DNA from: Streptomyces sp. ASQP_92 | Lineage (GTDB): Bacteria > Actinomycetota > Actinomycetes > Streptomycetales > Streptomycetaceae | DNA: 64,000 nt | Direction of reading: 5' to 3' | NCBI RefSeq assembly: GCF_025399895.1 | Contig: NZ_JAODUA010000027.1 | Coordinates: forward strand, 1-64,000 | Shown here: positions 44,743 through 52,991 of the stretch, one piece after another | How the letters are laid out: each line of letters opens with the position of its first letter | How positions within the stretch are numbered: position 1 is the stretch's first letter | The notes under the pieces: generated by a model | Database searches by the model: none | Told to the model about the DNA's origin: nothing | What the model saw: only the letters and a program-made list of their open reading frames with translations | Translations under genes and position numbers: made by a program

Positions 44743-46665
44743 GTGCTGAATTATCGCATCCTGGGGCCGCTCGAAATATGGACCACCTCGGGGCAGGTCA
44801 GATTATCCGGGAGTAAGCGGCAAGCCTTCCTCGGCGCTCTGTTGCTCGCCGGCGGTATGCCGGTGTCACTCGCGCAGTTGATCGACACGGTGTGGGGTCA
44901 CCATGCTCCCGCCACCGCGGTCAAGCAGATCCGCAACGCGGCCTCCGACCTGCGCAGGAGCCACCCGGAGATCGGTGAACAGCTCCTCATGGCGGGAGAC
45001 GGCTACCAGTTGAGGATCGATGAGGACCGGCTGGACGCGAAGGTCTTCTCGCACGGCGTCACCCGCGCCCGCCGCCTGGTCAAGGAGGGGCTCGCCGCCG
45101 CGGCGCTGGAGGAATTCAGATCCGCCCTCTCCCTCTGGCGCGGCTCCGCGCTCGCCGGACTTGACAGGCCCGCCCTGCAGGCTCAGGTGGACGGGCTCAA
45201 CGAATTGCGCCTCAGCGTGTTGGAAGAATGCTTTGAACTGGAGCTGGCCGAGGGAGAGCACAAATCCATCGTCGGCGACCTCGCTCTATGGGTGGCCGAG
45301 CATCCCCTGCGGGAACGCCTGATTTCCCAGTTGATGCTCGCCCTGTTCCGTTCCGGCTCCCAGGCTCGGGCCCTGACCGTTTACGAACAGGCCCGTCAGA
45401 GACTCAAAGAGGAACTCGGCGTCGATCCGGGAGCGGAATTGCAGGAGGTTCATCAGTACATTCTGGTGAACGGCGCTCGCAGGTCGGGGTTTGGTGCCCC
45501 GTCCCTTCGGCACAACAATCTTCCGGCCAGAAGCGGAAACTTCACCGGCCGGATTCCCGAACAGCGACTCATCGAGAAGGCGGCGCGGGCCGCAGGTGCC
45601 GACCGGGGCGGGGCAGGGAGCGTTCCCGCGGTGGTGGCCATCGACGGCATGGCCGGGGTCGGCAAGACAACCCTGGCCGTCCACGCCGCGTACCAGCTGG
45701 CGGACTCCTACCCGGACGCCCAGCTCTACGTAGACATGTCCGCCTGTTCGGCGGGCAAACACCCTCTGACCGCGTGGGCGGCCCTGGGCATTCTCCTGTC
45801 CGGCCTCGGAGTGCCGCCACGCGGTATTCCAACAAGCCTGGAGCAGCGGGCGACCACGTGGCGGCGGATGATGGCCGACCGGCGCGCGCTGATCGTGCTC
45901 GACGACGTGGCGGACACGCAGCAGATCCTTCTGTTGCTGACCGGCGCGCCCGGCTCCCTCACCATCGTGACGAGCCGCAATCGGCTCACCGAATTCATGT
46001 CCACCTGTCAGCTCACCCTCCAGGAGATGTCGCCGGCCGAGGGCGGGGAGATGTTCAGCCGGATCGCCGGGGAGAAACGTGCCTGGCGGGAGCGTGCGGC
46101 CGTCGACGACATCGTCGCACTGTGCGGGGGGCTTCCCCTCGCGATTCGGATAGCCGCGGCCAAGCTGTGCCACCGGCCTTCCTGGACCGTCTCCTACCTG
46201 GCTTCCCGGCTCGCCGACGAAGGACGGCGACTGTCCGTGCTCGATGACGAGGACGGCCGCCTCACGCAGGTGTTCCAGCAGTCCTACGACGGGCTGACCT
46301 ACCGTCAGCAGCTCGTCTTCCGCGTACTTGGCCGTCTGCCCAGTGACAACATCAAGCCTCATGCAGTGGCAAGGCTGACCGGTCTTTCGGCGGCGCGCGT
46401 CGATCAACTCCTCGAATCGCTGGTGGACGCTCACCTGATCGAGGCGACGGGCCCCGGCCGGTACCGCATCCACGAACTGCTCCATGCGTACGCCACGCAG
46501 CTCGCGGAAGCCGCCGATGTCACGGACGCGGCGGACGGCGGGCACGATCGCGCTGTGGCGACGCGGCTTGCCGACCGTCGTCCGGCAGGTCAAGTGGTCG
46601 AGGCGCTACGGGAGTTATCGGCCCGTGGCCCGGTTCGGGCGACAGTGGCCTGCACCGGTGGCTGA
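44743..46665 (+). CDS. SARP-family activator with NB-ARC domain
   Basis: This 640-residue pathway-specific activator of the AfsR/RedD-like type starts at GTG 44743; the long open frame upstream is not coding. Residues 1-95 form the OmpR-type DNA-binding domain (LNYRILGPLEIWTTSGQVRL, KRQAFLGALLLAGG, HAPATAVKQIRNAASDLRRS). Residues about 100-245 are the bacterial transcriptional activation domain (FRSALSLWRGSALAGLDRPA, LALFRSGSQARALTVYEQAR). Then follow an ATPase with P-loop IDGMAGVGKTTLAVHAA, RRALIVLDDVAD and the downstream CGGLPLAIRIAAAKL. No tetratricopeptide repeats follow, so it is intermediate in size. It most likely binds the heptad operators flanking it. Confidence 0.92.
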   Translation: MLNYRILGPLEIWTTSGQVRLSGSKRQAFLGALLLAGGMPVSLAQLIDTVWGHHAPATAVKQIRNAASDLRRSHPEIGEQLLMAGDGYQLRIDEDRLDAKVFSHGVTRARRLVKEGLAAAALEEFRSALSLWRGSALAGLDRPALQAQVDGLNELRLSVLEECFELELAEGEHKSIVGDLALWVAEHPLRERLISQLMLALFRSGSQARALTVYEQARQRLKEELGVDPGAELQEVHQYILVNGARRSGFGAPSLRHNNLPARSGNFTGRIPEQRLIEKAARAAGADRGGAGSVPAVVAIDGMAGVGKTTLAVHAAYQLADSYPDAQLYVDMSACSAGKHPLTAWAALGILLSGLGVPPRGIPTSLEQRATTWRRMMADRRALIVLDDVADTQQILLLLTGAPGSLTIVTSRNRLTEFMSTCQLTLQEMSPAEGGEMFSRIAGEKRAWRERAAVDDIVALCGGLPLAIRIAAAKLCHRPSWTVSYLASRLADEGRRLSVLDDEDGRLTQVFQQSYDGLTYRQQLVFRVLGRLPSDNIKPHAVARLTGLSAARVDQLLESLVDAHLIEATGPGRYRIHELLHAYATQLAEAADVTDAADGGHDRAVATRLADRRPAGQVVEALRELSARGPVRATVACTGG

Positions 46666-46825
46666 CGTCTTCGCATCCACTGACGCCAACTGTGCCTGGA
46701 ATGCGGGTCGTTGTGGGCATTGGCGCACTTCGCTCTGGATTGACCAGGTTAGACTCCACGCGGCCCGCCCCGGGCACTGCGTGGCGGGTCAACCTCCGTA
46801 TGTATCAAGCGCCTTGGAGGCATGA

Positions 46826-48346
46826 GTGAGCAGCACAACCGTCCTGATCCTGCGTGATCCGGAATCACGTGAGGTGAACCTTCGATGCGACGCTCTGGGC
46901 TCATATCTGGGCCGCATGAGTGGAGTCGAGGGCAAGGACGTCACGCTGATCGAGGGGGCCGCGCGGTCGTCCGAGACGGTGACCCAGGTCGCCGAGGCGG
47001 CCGGCCTTGTCGGCGGCGAGGGGCACGTCCGTTACGTGCCCACCCGCGCCGCCCGCGACCGGGTCGTGGCGGACGACGACGGAGCCTGGGCGCCGGCCCT
47101 GGTCTCCCGTCACCGCAAGCAGGCGCGTCGTTCCGTCGGTGCCGTCTTCCAGTTCCCCCTCGAGACCGAGGGGCAGGACAGCGACACCCCCGCGTCCCTG
47201 ACGACGTTCGTCACCGACTGGACCGGACTTCCGAGCTCCTGTGCGATCGCGGTGCACCCAGGGCACCCCCTGAGCACCGGTCTCGGACCGGAGGAGCAGG
47301 CCGCGTTCACCGGTCGCTTCTGTCGGCACCCTCTCACCGGCGACCTGCTGCCGATCTGGGTCGCCGACTGGGTGAAGCCGGAGTTCGGAACGGGCGCGGT
47401 TCTGATCAACCCGGGCCACAACGCGGCCGACTTGGAGTTCAGCCGCAAGGTCGGGCTCCCCGTTCGCTTCTCGCTCGCGCCCAAGGACTACGACGGCGCG
47501 CCGACGGACTGGCCGAAGCCTCCCTTCATCAAGTCGGGTTACGCCTTCCGCACCGGCGCCACGGACGGACTGCCGTTCAGCGAGGCCAAGACCAGGTACT
47601 TCGCGGCCATCGCCGAGCGGGGTCTGGTGGAGGAGTACACCGATTCCGGTATGGGCACGTTCCCGATCGCCACGATCGGCGCGGAGGGCGATGTCGACCT
47701 CGCCTGGGACTCCCGGCGCCGTACGCTCGCCGCCCGAGGCGACGGGGGCGACTCGATCGCGGTGACGCTGTCCCCCGTCCTGCGGGGCGCGGAGCAGCAC
47801 GTGCGGTCGTCCGAACTCACGGTTGTCACGCCGTCCACCCGGGTGGAGGACGACCTGCTCGCGCTGCGCCTCCTCCTCGCCGAACCGGAGCTGGAGCCCG
47901 CCGTCAAGAACGCGCCCGAGGTCGTCGTGGTCAGCAACGCGCAACTCGCCAAGGGCGTCGGCGCGGATGTGCCGGACGACGTCCTTGGCCTGGCTCTTCT
48001 CGTCAGCGCCGGCCCGCTGGACACGCTGTCGGTCAAGCCGCAGCACATCGAGCCGTGCGAACGCTTCCTCAAGGCGCACGAAGGCCTCTCCGCGCGGGAG
48101 CGCGTGGCCGGGCAGGACCTCTCTCAGGAGACCGCCAAGGCGGCCGGCCAGATCAAGGGGCTGCTGGAACGCCAGGATCTCAAGCAGGCGTTCACCCAGC
48201 TCTACCGCCTCCAGAAGAACCTGGCCAAGAGTGAGACCGTCGGCGCGGCGGACGTGTCCTGCTACGGCGTTCTGGCCCATGTCCTTGCGGGGGTGGAGGC
48301 GCCGCACGCCCCCGAGGAGTTGGCCGCCGCATGGAAGGCGATCTGA
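46826..48346 (+). CDS. LeuRS-derived editing-domain protein lacking HIGH and KMSKS
   Basis: This 506-residue protein resembles leucyl-tRNA synthetase only in part. Residues about 105-275 match the CP1 editing domain: SLTTFVTDW at the Thr-rich loop, HPLTGDLLPIWVADWVKPEF, GTGAVLINPGHNAADLEF (D202 at the universally conserved Asp that holds the amino group; the preceding Arg is Ala), and GLPFSEAKTRYFAAIAERGL. Residues about 385-430 (VPDDVLGLALLVSAGPLDTL, CERFLKAHEGL) and 440-505 match the post-KMSKS and anticodon-binding helices. The HIGH half and the KMSKS loop are absent, so it cannot charge tRNA. A role as a trans-editing or self-protection factor for tRNA-Leu is inferred. Confidence 0.8.
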   Translation: MSSTTVLILRDPESREVNLRCDALGSYLGRMSGVEGKDVTLIEGAARSSETVTQVAEAAGLVGGEGHVRYVPTRAARDRVVADDDGAWAPALVSRHRKQARRSVGAVFQFPLETEGQDSDTPASLTTFVTDWTGLPSSCAIAVHPGHPLSTGLGPEEQAAFTGRFCRHPLTGDLLPIWVADWVKPEFGTGAVLINPGHNAADLEFSRKVGLPVRFSLAPKDYDGAPTDWPKPPFIKSGYAFRTGATDGLPFSEAKTRYFAAIAERGLVEEYTDSGMGTFPIATIGAEGDVDLAWDSRRRTLAARGDGGDSIAVTLSPVLRGAEQHVRSSELTVVTPSTRVEDDLLALRLLLAEPELEPAVKNAPEVVVVSNAQLAKGVGADVPDDVLGLALLVSAGPLDTLSVKPQHIEPCERFLKAHEGLSARERVAGQDLSQETAKAAGQIKGLLERQDLKQAFTQLYRLQKNLAKSETVGAADVSCYGVLAHVLAGVEAPHAPEELAAAWKAI

Positions 48347-48515
48347 CCGCCCGCGCCTGAAGGGGACGCGGGAGCGCGTCTTCGGTGTCTGTCCCGCGCA
48401 CAGGAGGTTGTCCCGAGTCCCGGAACTGCCGTCCCACGGAAGCTTGTTGAGGCCCATGTCCGTGCGTCGGCGGTTCCTGTGCTGTGTGCGGGGCGCGCGG
48501 TGCGGGGCTGTGGCT

Positions 48516-48544
48516 GAGGATGCTTCGAGGATGGGGTGAGGACA
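48516..48544 (+). promoter_or_regulatory. second SARP-type operator copy, facing rightwards
   Basis: GAGGATG (48516-48522), GAGGATG (48527-48533) and GAGGACA (48538-48544) repeat every 11 bases, identical in heptads to the site before leuA. The downstream flank (AGTGATGGTCGGGGCG) also matches that copy with a few changes. It points away from the LeuRS-like gene towards the IS110 element, so its target gene may have been displaced by the insertion or lost. Confidence 0.7.
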
Positions 48545-48608
48545 GCAGGAGTGATGGTCGGGGCGTCGGTCTTGACGAGGGCCGCGGACAGGCGGGGGCC
48601 GCGCGGCA

Positions 48609-48638
48609 GTGGCGGCCGCGGCCTTTCGCGGTCGCCAC
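48609..48638. terminator. hairpin between the operator copy and IS110
   Basis: An 11-bp stem with one G-T type mismatch (GTGGCGGCCGC at 48609-48619 with GCGGTCGCCAC at 48628-48638) closes an 8-base loop. It could stop transcripts coming from the operator copy at 48516, or be part of the element end. Confidence 0.4.
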
Positions 48639-48668
48639 TCATGAGAGACATCTCACGTGTCTAAGAAG

Positions 48669-49919
48669 TCAAGCCGTGACGGCCAGGTCTGCAGCTGAGG
48701 AGGTGAAAGCATGCTGTTCGTCGAAGAGTTGTCCGGTCTGCAAGCAGTGGTGGAGCTGGCCGATCATGCGGTTGAACAGGTGCCGCTGGGCCTGGGCATG
48801 CCAGTCCCCGCGCTCGCGTCGTCGGCGGTAGTGCGTGTCAGCTCCAGAGGAAGCTCTCAGCGAGGAGAAGGCCCAGAGGAATCCGGCGGTGATCAGCCGG
48901 TCATTCTTGATGAAACGCCGTCCGACGTAGCGTTTCTTGCCCGAGGCCCGGGTGATGGGGGCCGATCCCGCGTAGGCCTTCAGCGCGCGGGCGTCGGTGA
49001 AGCGTGTGCGGTCGTCTCCGATCTCGGCGAGCACCCGGGCGGCGAGCTGTACTCCCAGGCCGGGGAAGCTGAGGAGGATCTCAGCGTCCGGGTGCCGGCG
49101 AAAATGCTCCCCTACCGCCGTCGCGAGGTCTTCGGCGGCCGTGCAGGCCGCATCCAACTGGCGTATCAGTGCCAGAAGTTGATGCCCCATGGCGTCCTCG
49201 ACAGCCTGCGGCTGGTGGGCGTAGTCAGCGCGGAAGATGGTTCGCAGGCGATCGGCCTCGGCGTCGATGCCTCGGGTGCGGCCCGCGCGTTTGAGTGCCG
49301 CCCGCAGCTGGGCCGGGGTGAGTCTGGCGGCCCTGGCCGGGGTCGGTGCCGAGGTCAGCACCGCGCGAGCCTCGGGGCGGGCCAGGCCGTACTGCTTGCC
49401 CAGAAAGGCGTCCAGGGCGGCAGGGAAGAACTCCCGCAGCAGCGAGCGGACCTGGTTGACCAGCTGCTGACGCGCCCAGACCGCGTCTTGCTGGGCACGG
49501 GCGAGGACAGTGATCGCCCGTGCGAGGTCGGTGTCGGCGGGCAGCTGGCGGTGCGCGTGTCTGTCGGTTCGCAGGATGTTCGCCAGGACCAGGGCATCGC
49601 CGGGGTCGGACTTCTTGCGCGAGACACTGTGACGGTCGCGGTAGCGGGCCGCGGCGAGGGGATTGATCGCGTAGATCGGCCGTGTTCCGGTGTTCAGGGC
49701 GGCGACGAGCAGGCCGCGTCCGGTCTCGATGGCCACCGGGATCGGTGTGTCCGCGGTGTCGCCGTACTCGGCGAGCAGGTTCAGCAGCAGCTGATAGCCG
49801 GCCGCGTCGTCGGTGATGCGGCGCTTGGCCAGCAGGTGTCCGGTGTCGTCGACCAGCGCCACGTCGTGGTGGTCCTCGGCCCAGTCGATCCCGCAGAACA
49901 CGGTCACACGGTTCTCCAT
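48669..49919 (-). mobile_element. IS110-family transposase/recombinase, intact
   Basis: This 416-residue IS110-type DEDD recombinase is complete. The N-terminal RuvC-like domain has CGIDWAEDHHDVALVDDTG with the first Asp, IPVAIETGRG with the Glu, and SRKKSDPGDALVLANIL with the Asp pair. The C-terminal Tnp20 domain has LLSFPGLGVQLAARVLAEIG, FTDARALKAYAGSAPITRAS, GKKRYVGRRFIKNDRL and the conserved Ser region following. It starts at ATG 49919. IS110 elements lack inverted repeats, so I cannot set the ends by eye. It lies between the amino-acid cluster and the lipid-synthase operon and appears recent, unlike the decayed elements on the left. Confidence 0.9.
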
Positions 49920-50313
49920 TCTCTTGCTGTGTGCGCAGGTGGTGAGCCTGTGCGGGCCACGCGGCGACCTAATTCCAGGACTCTTCGGTCCGCCATCTCA
50001 CTAGCCGTTCGCGGCACCAGCGCACCGCAGGGGCCTCTGTCTTACGAAGAGCTCGGCGGCTCGGGAGGAAGCGAAGAGGGCGCCCTGCGACGGGCTCACA
50101 CCACAACGATCTACGTGCGGGAGGCCAGGCTGGGTTCCGCAGCGGCCCGAAGACACCGGGCGCCACCGTTCTCTCATAAGGCCTCGATGGACCGGGAACC
50201 GACAGGAGTCTGCCCGGTGCCCACGTGGCCGCTACGAACCCAACCCGCTTCAACAGTCCAGCAGCTCACCCACGAGCTGATCTGGAACCGCCTACACACG
50301 AATTAGGAACCAC
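49920..50313 (-). other. non-coding end of the IS110 element, candidate bridge-RNA region
   Basis: This is about 390 bases upstream of the recombinase start without a credible gene. In the IS110 group the long non-coding end lies 5' to the recombinase and encodes the bridge RNA that pairs with target and donor DNA. The position fits, but I have not been able to fold it or define guide loops, so the RNA is only a candidate. Confidence 0.35.
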
Positions 50314-50718
50314 ATGAGAGAACAGCATCGGACGCCCATGAAGAGGGTCGCCCGGCTCGACCAGCCGGTCCAGCCGGTCCAGTCCGGTCAGCCGGTTCCG
50401 TCGGTTCAGTCGGCGAGCCTGCCGGCGGTGCCGGGTGTCGTGGACGGTCTCATCACGGCACAGACGGATGCCGACGGCAGCATCTCCTTGCGGATCCAGA
50501 TCAAAATGGGCCGCCTGGCGGCCGAGAGCCGTGAGCACGTCGAGGTGGTCCTCGACCCGCGGCACTGCGAGGCCCTGGTCGAAGCCCTGCGGTCCACCGG
50601 ATCAGCCACACTCCCCGAGCCCCGCCCTTTCCAGGCGATTCCATGCTCCGTCGGCATCAATTTGCACAGCTCCTTCGGCGACGGAGAAGTGCGGCGTCGC
50701 ACCAAGGCGCCGGCCTGA
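50314..50718 (+). CDS. hypothetical protein with short Gln/Pro/Val repeats
   Basis: A 134-residue frame starts at ATG 50314 (ATG 50338 is an alternative). A short CCGGTCCAG-type tandem near 50360-50410 yields QPVQPVQSGQPVPSVQ. The rest looks like real sequence: VVDGLITAQTDADGSISLRI, IKMGRLAAESREHVEVVLDP and RHCEALVEALRS, consistent with a small soluble beta-alpha protein. No family is recognised. It may originally have been downstream of the SARP-type operator at 48516, before IS110 arrived. Confidence 0.5.
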   Translation: MREQHRTPMKRVARLDQPVQPVQSGQPVPSVQSASLPAVPGVVDGLITAQTDADGSISLRIQIKMGRLAAESREHVEVVLDPRHCEALVEALRSTGSATLPEPRPFQAIPCSVGINLHSSFGDGEVRRRTKAPA

Positions 50719-50950
50719 GAGAAGGACGGGGCCGGGCACGCCTCCCCCCGGCTCGGACGCCGCCGCTTTCCCCGCAGCGGGCCGGCCGGTGGTTCGCTGC
50801 TCGTGCTCGCGGCGGTCGCGACGCGGCCCTGTGGGGAGGTCAGGGTCTCGGGCCGGCCTGAAGCTTCCCCTTGATCGTGGACGCCGAGCTCCGGTCAGCC
50901 TCCTATAGAGGAGCGAGTGGCCAGAGTGTCTGCGGCCCTACTCGCGGCAC

Positions 50951-51165
50951 ATGACGTGGTTGCCGCTGCTCGGGACTCTCGCGGGGGCCGCCATCGCCCT
51001 CACCTCAGCTCTCTTGGTCGAACATCGGCGCGACCGTAGAGGAGAACGAGTCGAACACCGCAAGGCCGCAAGGCCAAGCAGGAGACATACGCGCGATACC
51101 TGGCCGCCCATGCCGAGATGCAACGCGTGCCTGCCGTCAGTAAGGGGGCCGGCACTGGATTGACG
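50951..51165 (+). pseudogene. frameshifted small membrane-anchored protein
   Basis: ATG 50951 begins TWLPLLGTLAGAAIALTSAL, LVEHRRDRRGERVEHRK: one transmembrane helix and a basic cytoplasmic segment. The sense then continues in another frame as AKQETYARYLAAHAEMQRV, PAVSKGAGTG. This is the usual layout of a common streptomycete family of short helix-plus-coiled-coil proteins. One indel near 51065 breaks it. The function of the family is unknown. Confidence 0.5.
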
Positions 51166-51336
51166 CCGTGGGCGCCCCCGCGACACGGGTGAGGAGTCGG
51201 CGAAGGACGTCAGACGTCGGTCGAGCCCAAGGCATCCGAATCTCTGCCTGCGGTGGCGATGTACTCGGTGCCACGATACGAAACGATCAGTTACTACGTG
51301 GTCCGCTTCTCTGTCCGCCACCGCGAAAAGCGCTAC

Positions 51337-51909
51337 TCAGGACACCGTGGTTCTGGGCACGCGGTCGAGTTCAGGGACCCTCGGGTCCTGTCGGGCATCG
51401 CATCGTTCGTGGGTGGTCATGCCCAGCCGAGTCAATGAGACGTCCATAGCGGTGAGTTGCACCCCGTGCGCCTCGACGGCTTCGAGTGTGAGGGACGGGA
51501 TCGGAAGAGGCGGGATCGCGCTGGTGGGCAGGGCAAGGGGGAGTACACCCAGGAGTCGCCCGCTCAGGACGTCGGCGTGAAAGCGGACGCCACCGCTGAG
51601 CAGCACCTGCGTTGCGTGAACACACACCCTGCCCGTGTCGTCGTTGACGATCAGGAGTGGGCGTCGGACGTCCATGGACGCGGCCGTGCAGGAGGCGGGG
51701 GAACCGAGACGCAGCGGCGCAGGAAGGCAGAGCATGCCTCGGACGGTGAGGGACTCGGCGTACAAGGTCACGCCGCCCGTGCCGAAGGCCCCCCGGGGGA
51801 TTGTGGGTTCGGCCGCTGCCAGGGGTGGCGGCATGGTGCAGGTCAGAATGAGCTGAGCTCCGAGGATGAGGGGCAGCCATCGTTTCCCGCGTGATCGAAT
51901 GGTGCTCAT
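51337..51909 (-). CDS. secreted protein coupled to DUF6114/DUF6230
   Basis: This 190-residue protein from ATG 51909 overlaps the previous stop (ATGA). The N-terminus is a signal peptide (RSRGKRW, then LPLILGAQLILTCTMPPPLA, AAEP). The mature part (GGVTLYAESLTVRGMLCLPA, TGRVCVHATQVLLSGGVRFH, EAVEAHGVQLTAMDVSLTRL) is beta-rich and resembles the DUF6230 partner, with phrases about layers or features in alternating hydrophobic pattern. It is the last gene of the long minus-strand operon. The cell location is extracytoplasmic; the function is unknown. Confidence 0.75.
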   Translation of the reverse strand: MSTIRSRGKRWLPLILGAQLILTCTMPPPLAAAEPTIPRGAFGTGGVTLYAESLTVRGMLCLPAPLRLGSPASCTAASMDVRRPLLIVNDDTGRVCVHATQVLLSGGVRFHADVLSGRLLGVLPLALPTSAIPPLPIPSLTLEAVEAHGVQLTAMDVSLTRLGMTTHERCDARQDPRVPELDRVPRTTVS

Positions 51910-52262
51910 CGCTGCTGGACGGCGTGCGAGGGATTCGTCCGCCATGCCACGGCCAGCGTGCCGCCCAGCATGGCAAGGACCATACCCACCAGGAACCCAC
52001 CGAGGTTGGCCAGAGGGTAGGAGAGCGCGCCGAGCGTGACGGCTGCCCACCCGCTACGTGTGGCGCGGTCGGGGACGAACCACATGTGTGTGGCACACCC
52101 GGCCAGGGCCGTGGCGACCGCGATGGCGACGGCGCCGCTGGCTCCTTGGAGGGTGAGGTAGGCGGGTCTGCCGAGAGGGAACGCGGCCATTTCGAGGGCG
52201 GAGGCGAGCACGATGAGTGCGGCGCCGGCAGGTCGGCGGCCAAGAAGCCCTTTCAAAAACAT
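51906..52262 (-). CDS. DUF6114 membrane protein
   Basis: This 118-residue polytopic protein from ATG 52262 overlaps the DUF6230 stop by 10 bases. It has four hydrophobic helices: AGAALIVLASALEMAAFPLG, AVAIAVATALAGCATHMWFV, GWAAVTLGALSYPLANLGGF and LVGMVLAMLGGTLAVAW. The pattern matches the DUF6114 family, which in Streptomyces nearly always accompanies DUF6230. The pair probably forms a membrane complex of unknown function, here tied to the lipid-synthase genes upstream. Confidence 0.85.
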   Translation of the reverse strand: MFLKGLLGRRPAGAALIVLASALEMAAFPLGRPAYLTLQGASGAVAIAVATALAGCATHMWFVPDRATRSGWAAVTLGALSYPLANLGGFLVGMVLAMLGGTLAVAWRTNPSHAVQQR

Positions 52263-52939
52263 GAGTGGTCGCCCTTCTGTACAGCCATGTGCGCCCCGTG
52301 CAGGTCGAAGGAGCCCGCGGTCACGGACCACGAGGTGAGCTGCATCCGTTCGATGTCCAGGGTTTGGGCCTGCTGTCCGTAGGCACCGGGCATGCCGTGC
52401 ACGCCGGGCACGGCATCCAACGTCGCCGCGTCACGGCCCAGTTGGGCGTGGCCGAAGCGCAAGTCCCCGTCGAGGTGGTCGAGGTCCAGCACAAGGTTGC
52501 TGCCCGTCACGGGTTCGTCGTCGTCCGACCGAATGGTCAGGGTGACGGCCCCGAAGGGGGTGTGAACCACGGATGACTGGCACAGCCCGGTGATCCGTGC
52601 GGTGTTGATGCCGACGATCGCGACAGGGCGGGGGGAGCCCGCGGCGTCCTGTGTGAACGCGGCGAACTGTACGGCGCCCTTGCCGTGCAGCCGCTCTGCG
52701 GACACCTGGAAGGACCGGCCTGCGACGGCGAACGACACCGGCAGGGCGATCGCCGTGGTGGTGCTCGCCACGGCAAGACCCAGGACGGCGGCGATCGACG
52801 CGACGATGGCGAAGCGCCGCCAGTCCGTTCCTCGTGGGGGTTGTGTGGGGGGCTCCACGAGGGGGATGTCACCGGATGCCGGTCTGCCGCCCGCCCCGAG
52901 GTCTTGAGCTGGTGCGCGGTTGAAGCGAGGAAAACGCAT
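52253..52939 (-). CDS. DUF6230 membrane-anchored protein
   Basis: This 228-residue protein from ATG 52939 has GAAAGGGAC upstream. A cytoplasmic N-terminus of about 45 residues precedes one transmembrane helix (FAIVASIAAVLGLAVASTTT). A large extracytoplasmic beta-rich domain follows (ALPVSFAVAGRSFQVSAERL, HGKGAVQFAAFTQDAAGS, MQLTSWSVTAGSFDLHGAHM). These are the family marks of DUF6230. The stop lies within the next gene, so translation is coupled to DUF6114. Earlier annotations of such proteins as cholesterol esterase are not supported by any catalytic motif seen here. Confidence 0.87.
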   Translation of the reverse strand: MRFPRFNRAPAQDLGAGGRPASGDIPLVEPPTQPPRGTDWRRFAIVASIAAVLGLAVASTTTAIALPVSFAVAGRSFQVSAERLHGKGAVQFAAFTQDAAGSPRPVAIVGINTARITGLCQSSVVHTPFGAVTLTIRSDDDEPVTGSNLVLDLDHLDGDLRFGHAQLGRDAATLDAVPGVHGMPGAYGQQAQTLDIERMQLTSWSVTAGSFDLHGAHMAVQKGDHSCF

Positions 52940-52991
52940 GGGGGTCCCTTTCGGAGCCTTGTCAGAGCTGTGTCTCGTCGGAGTGGTGTGC

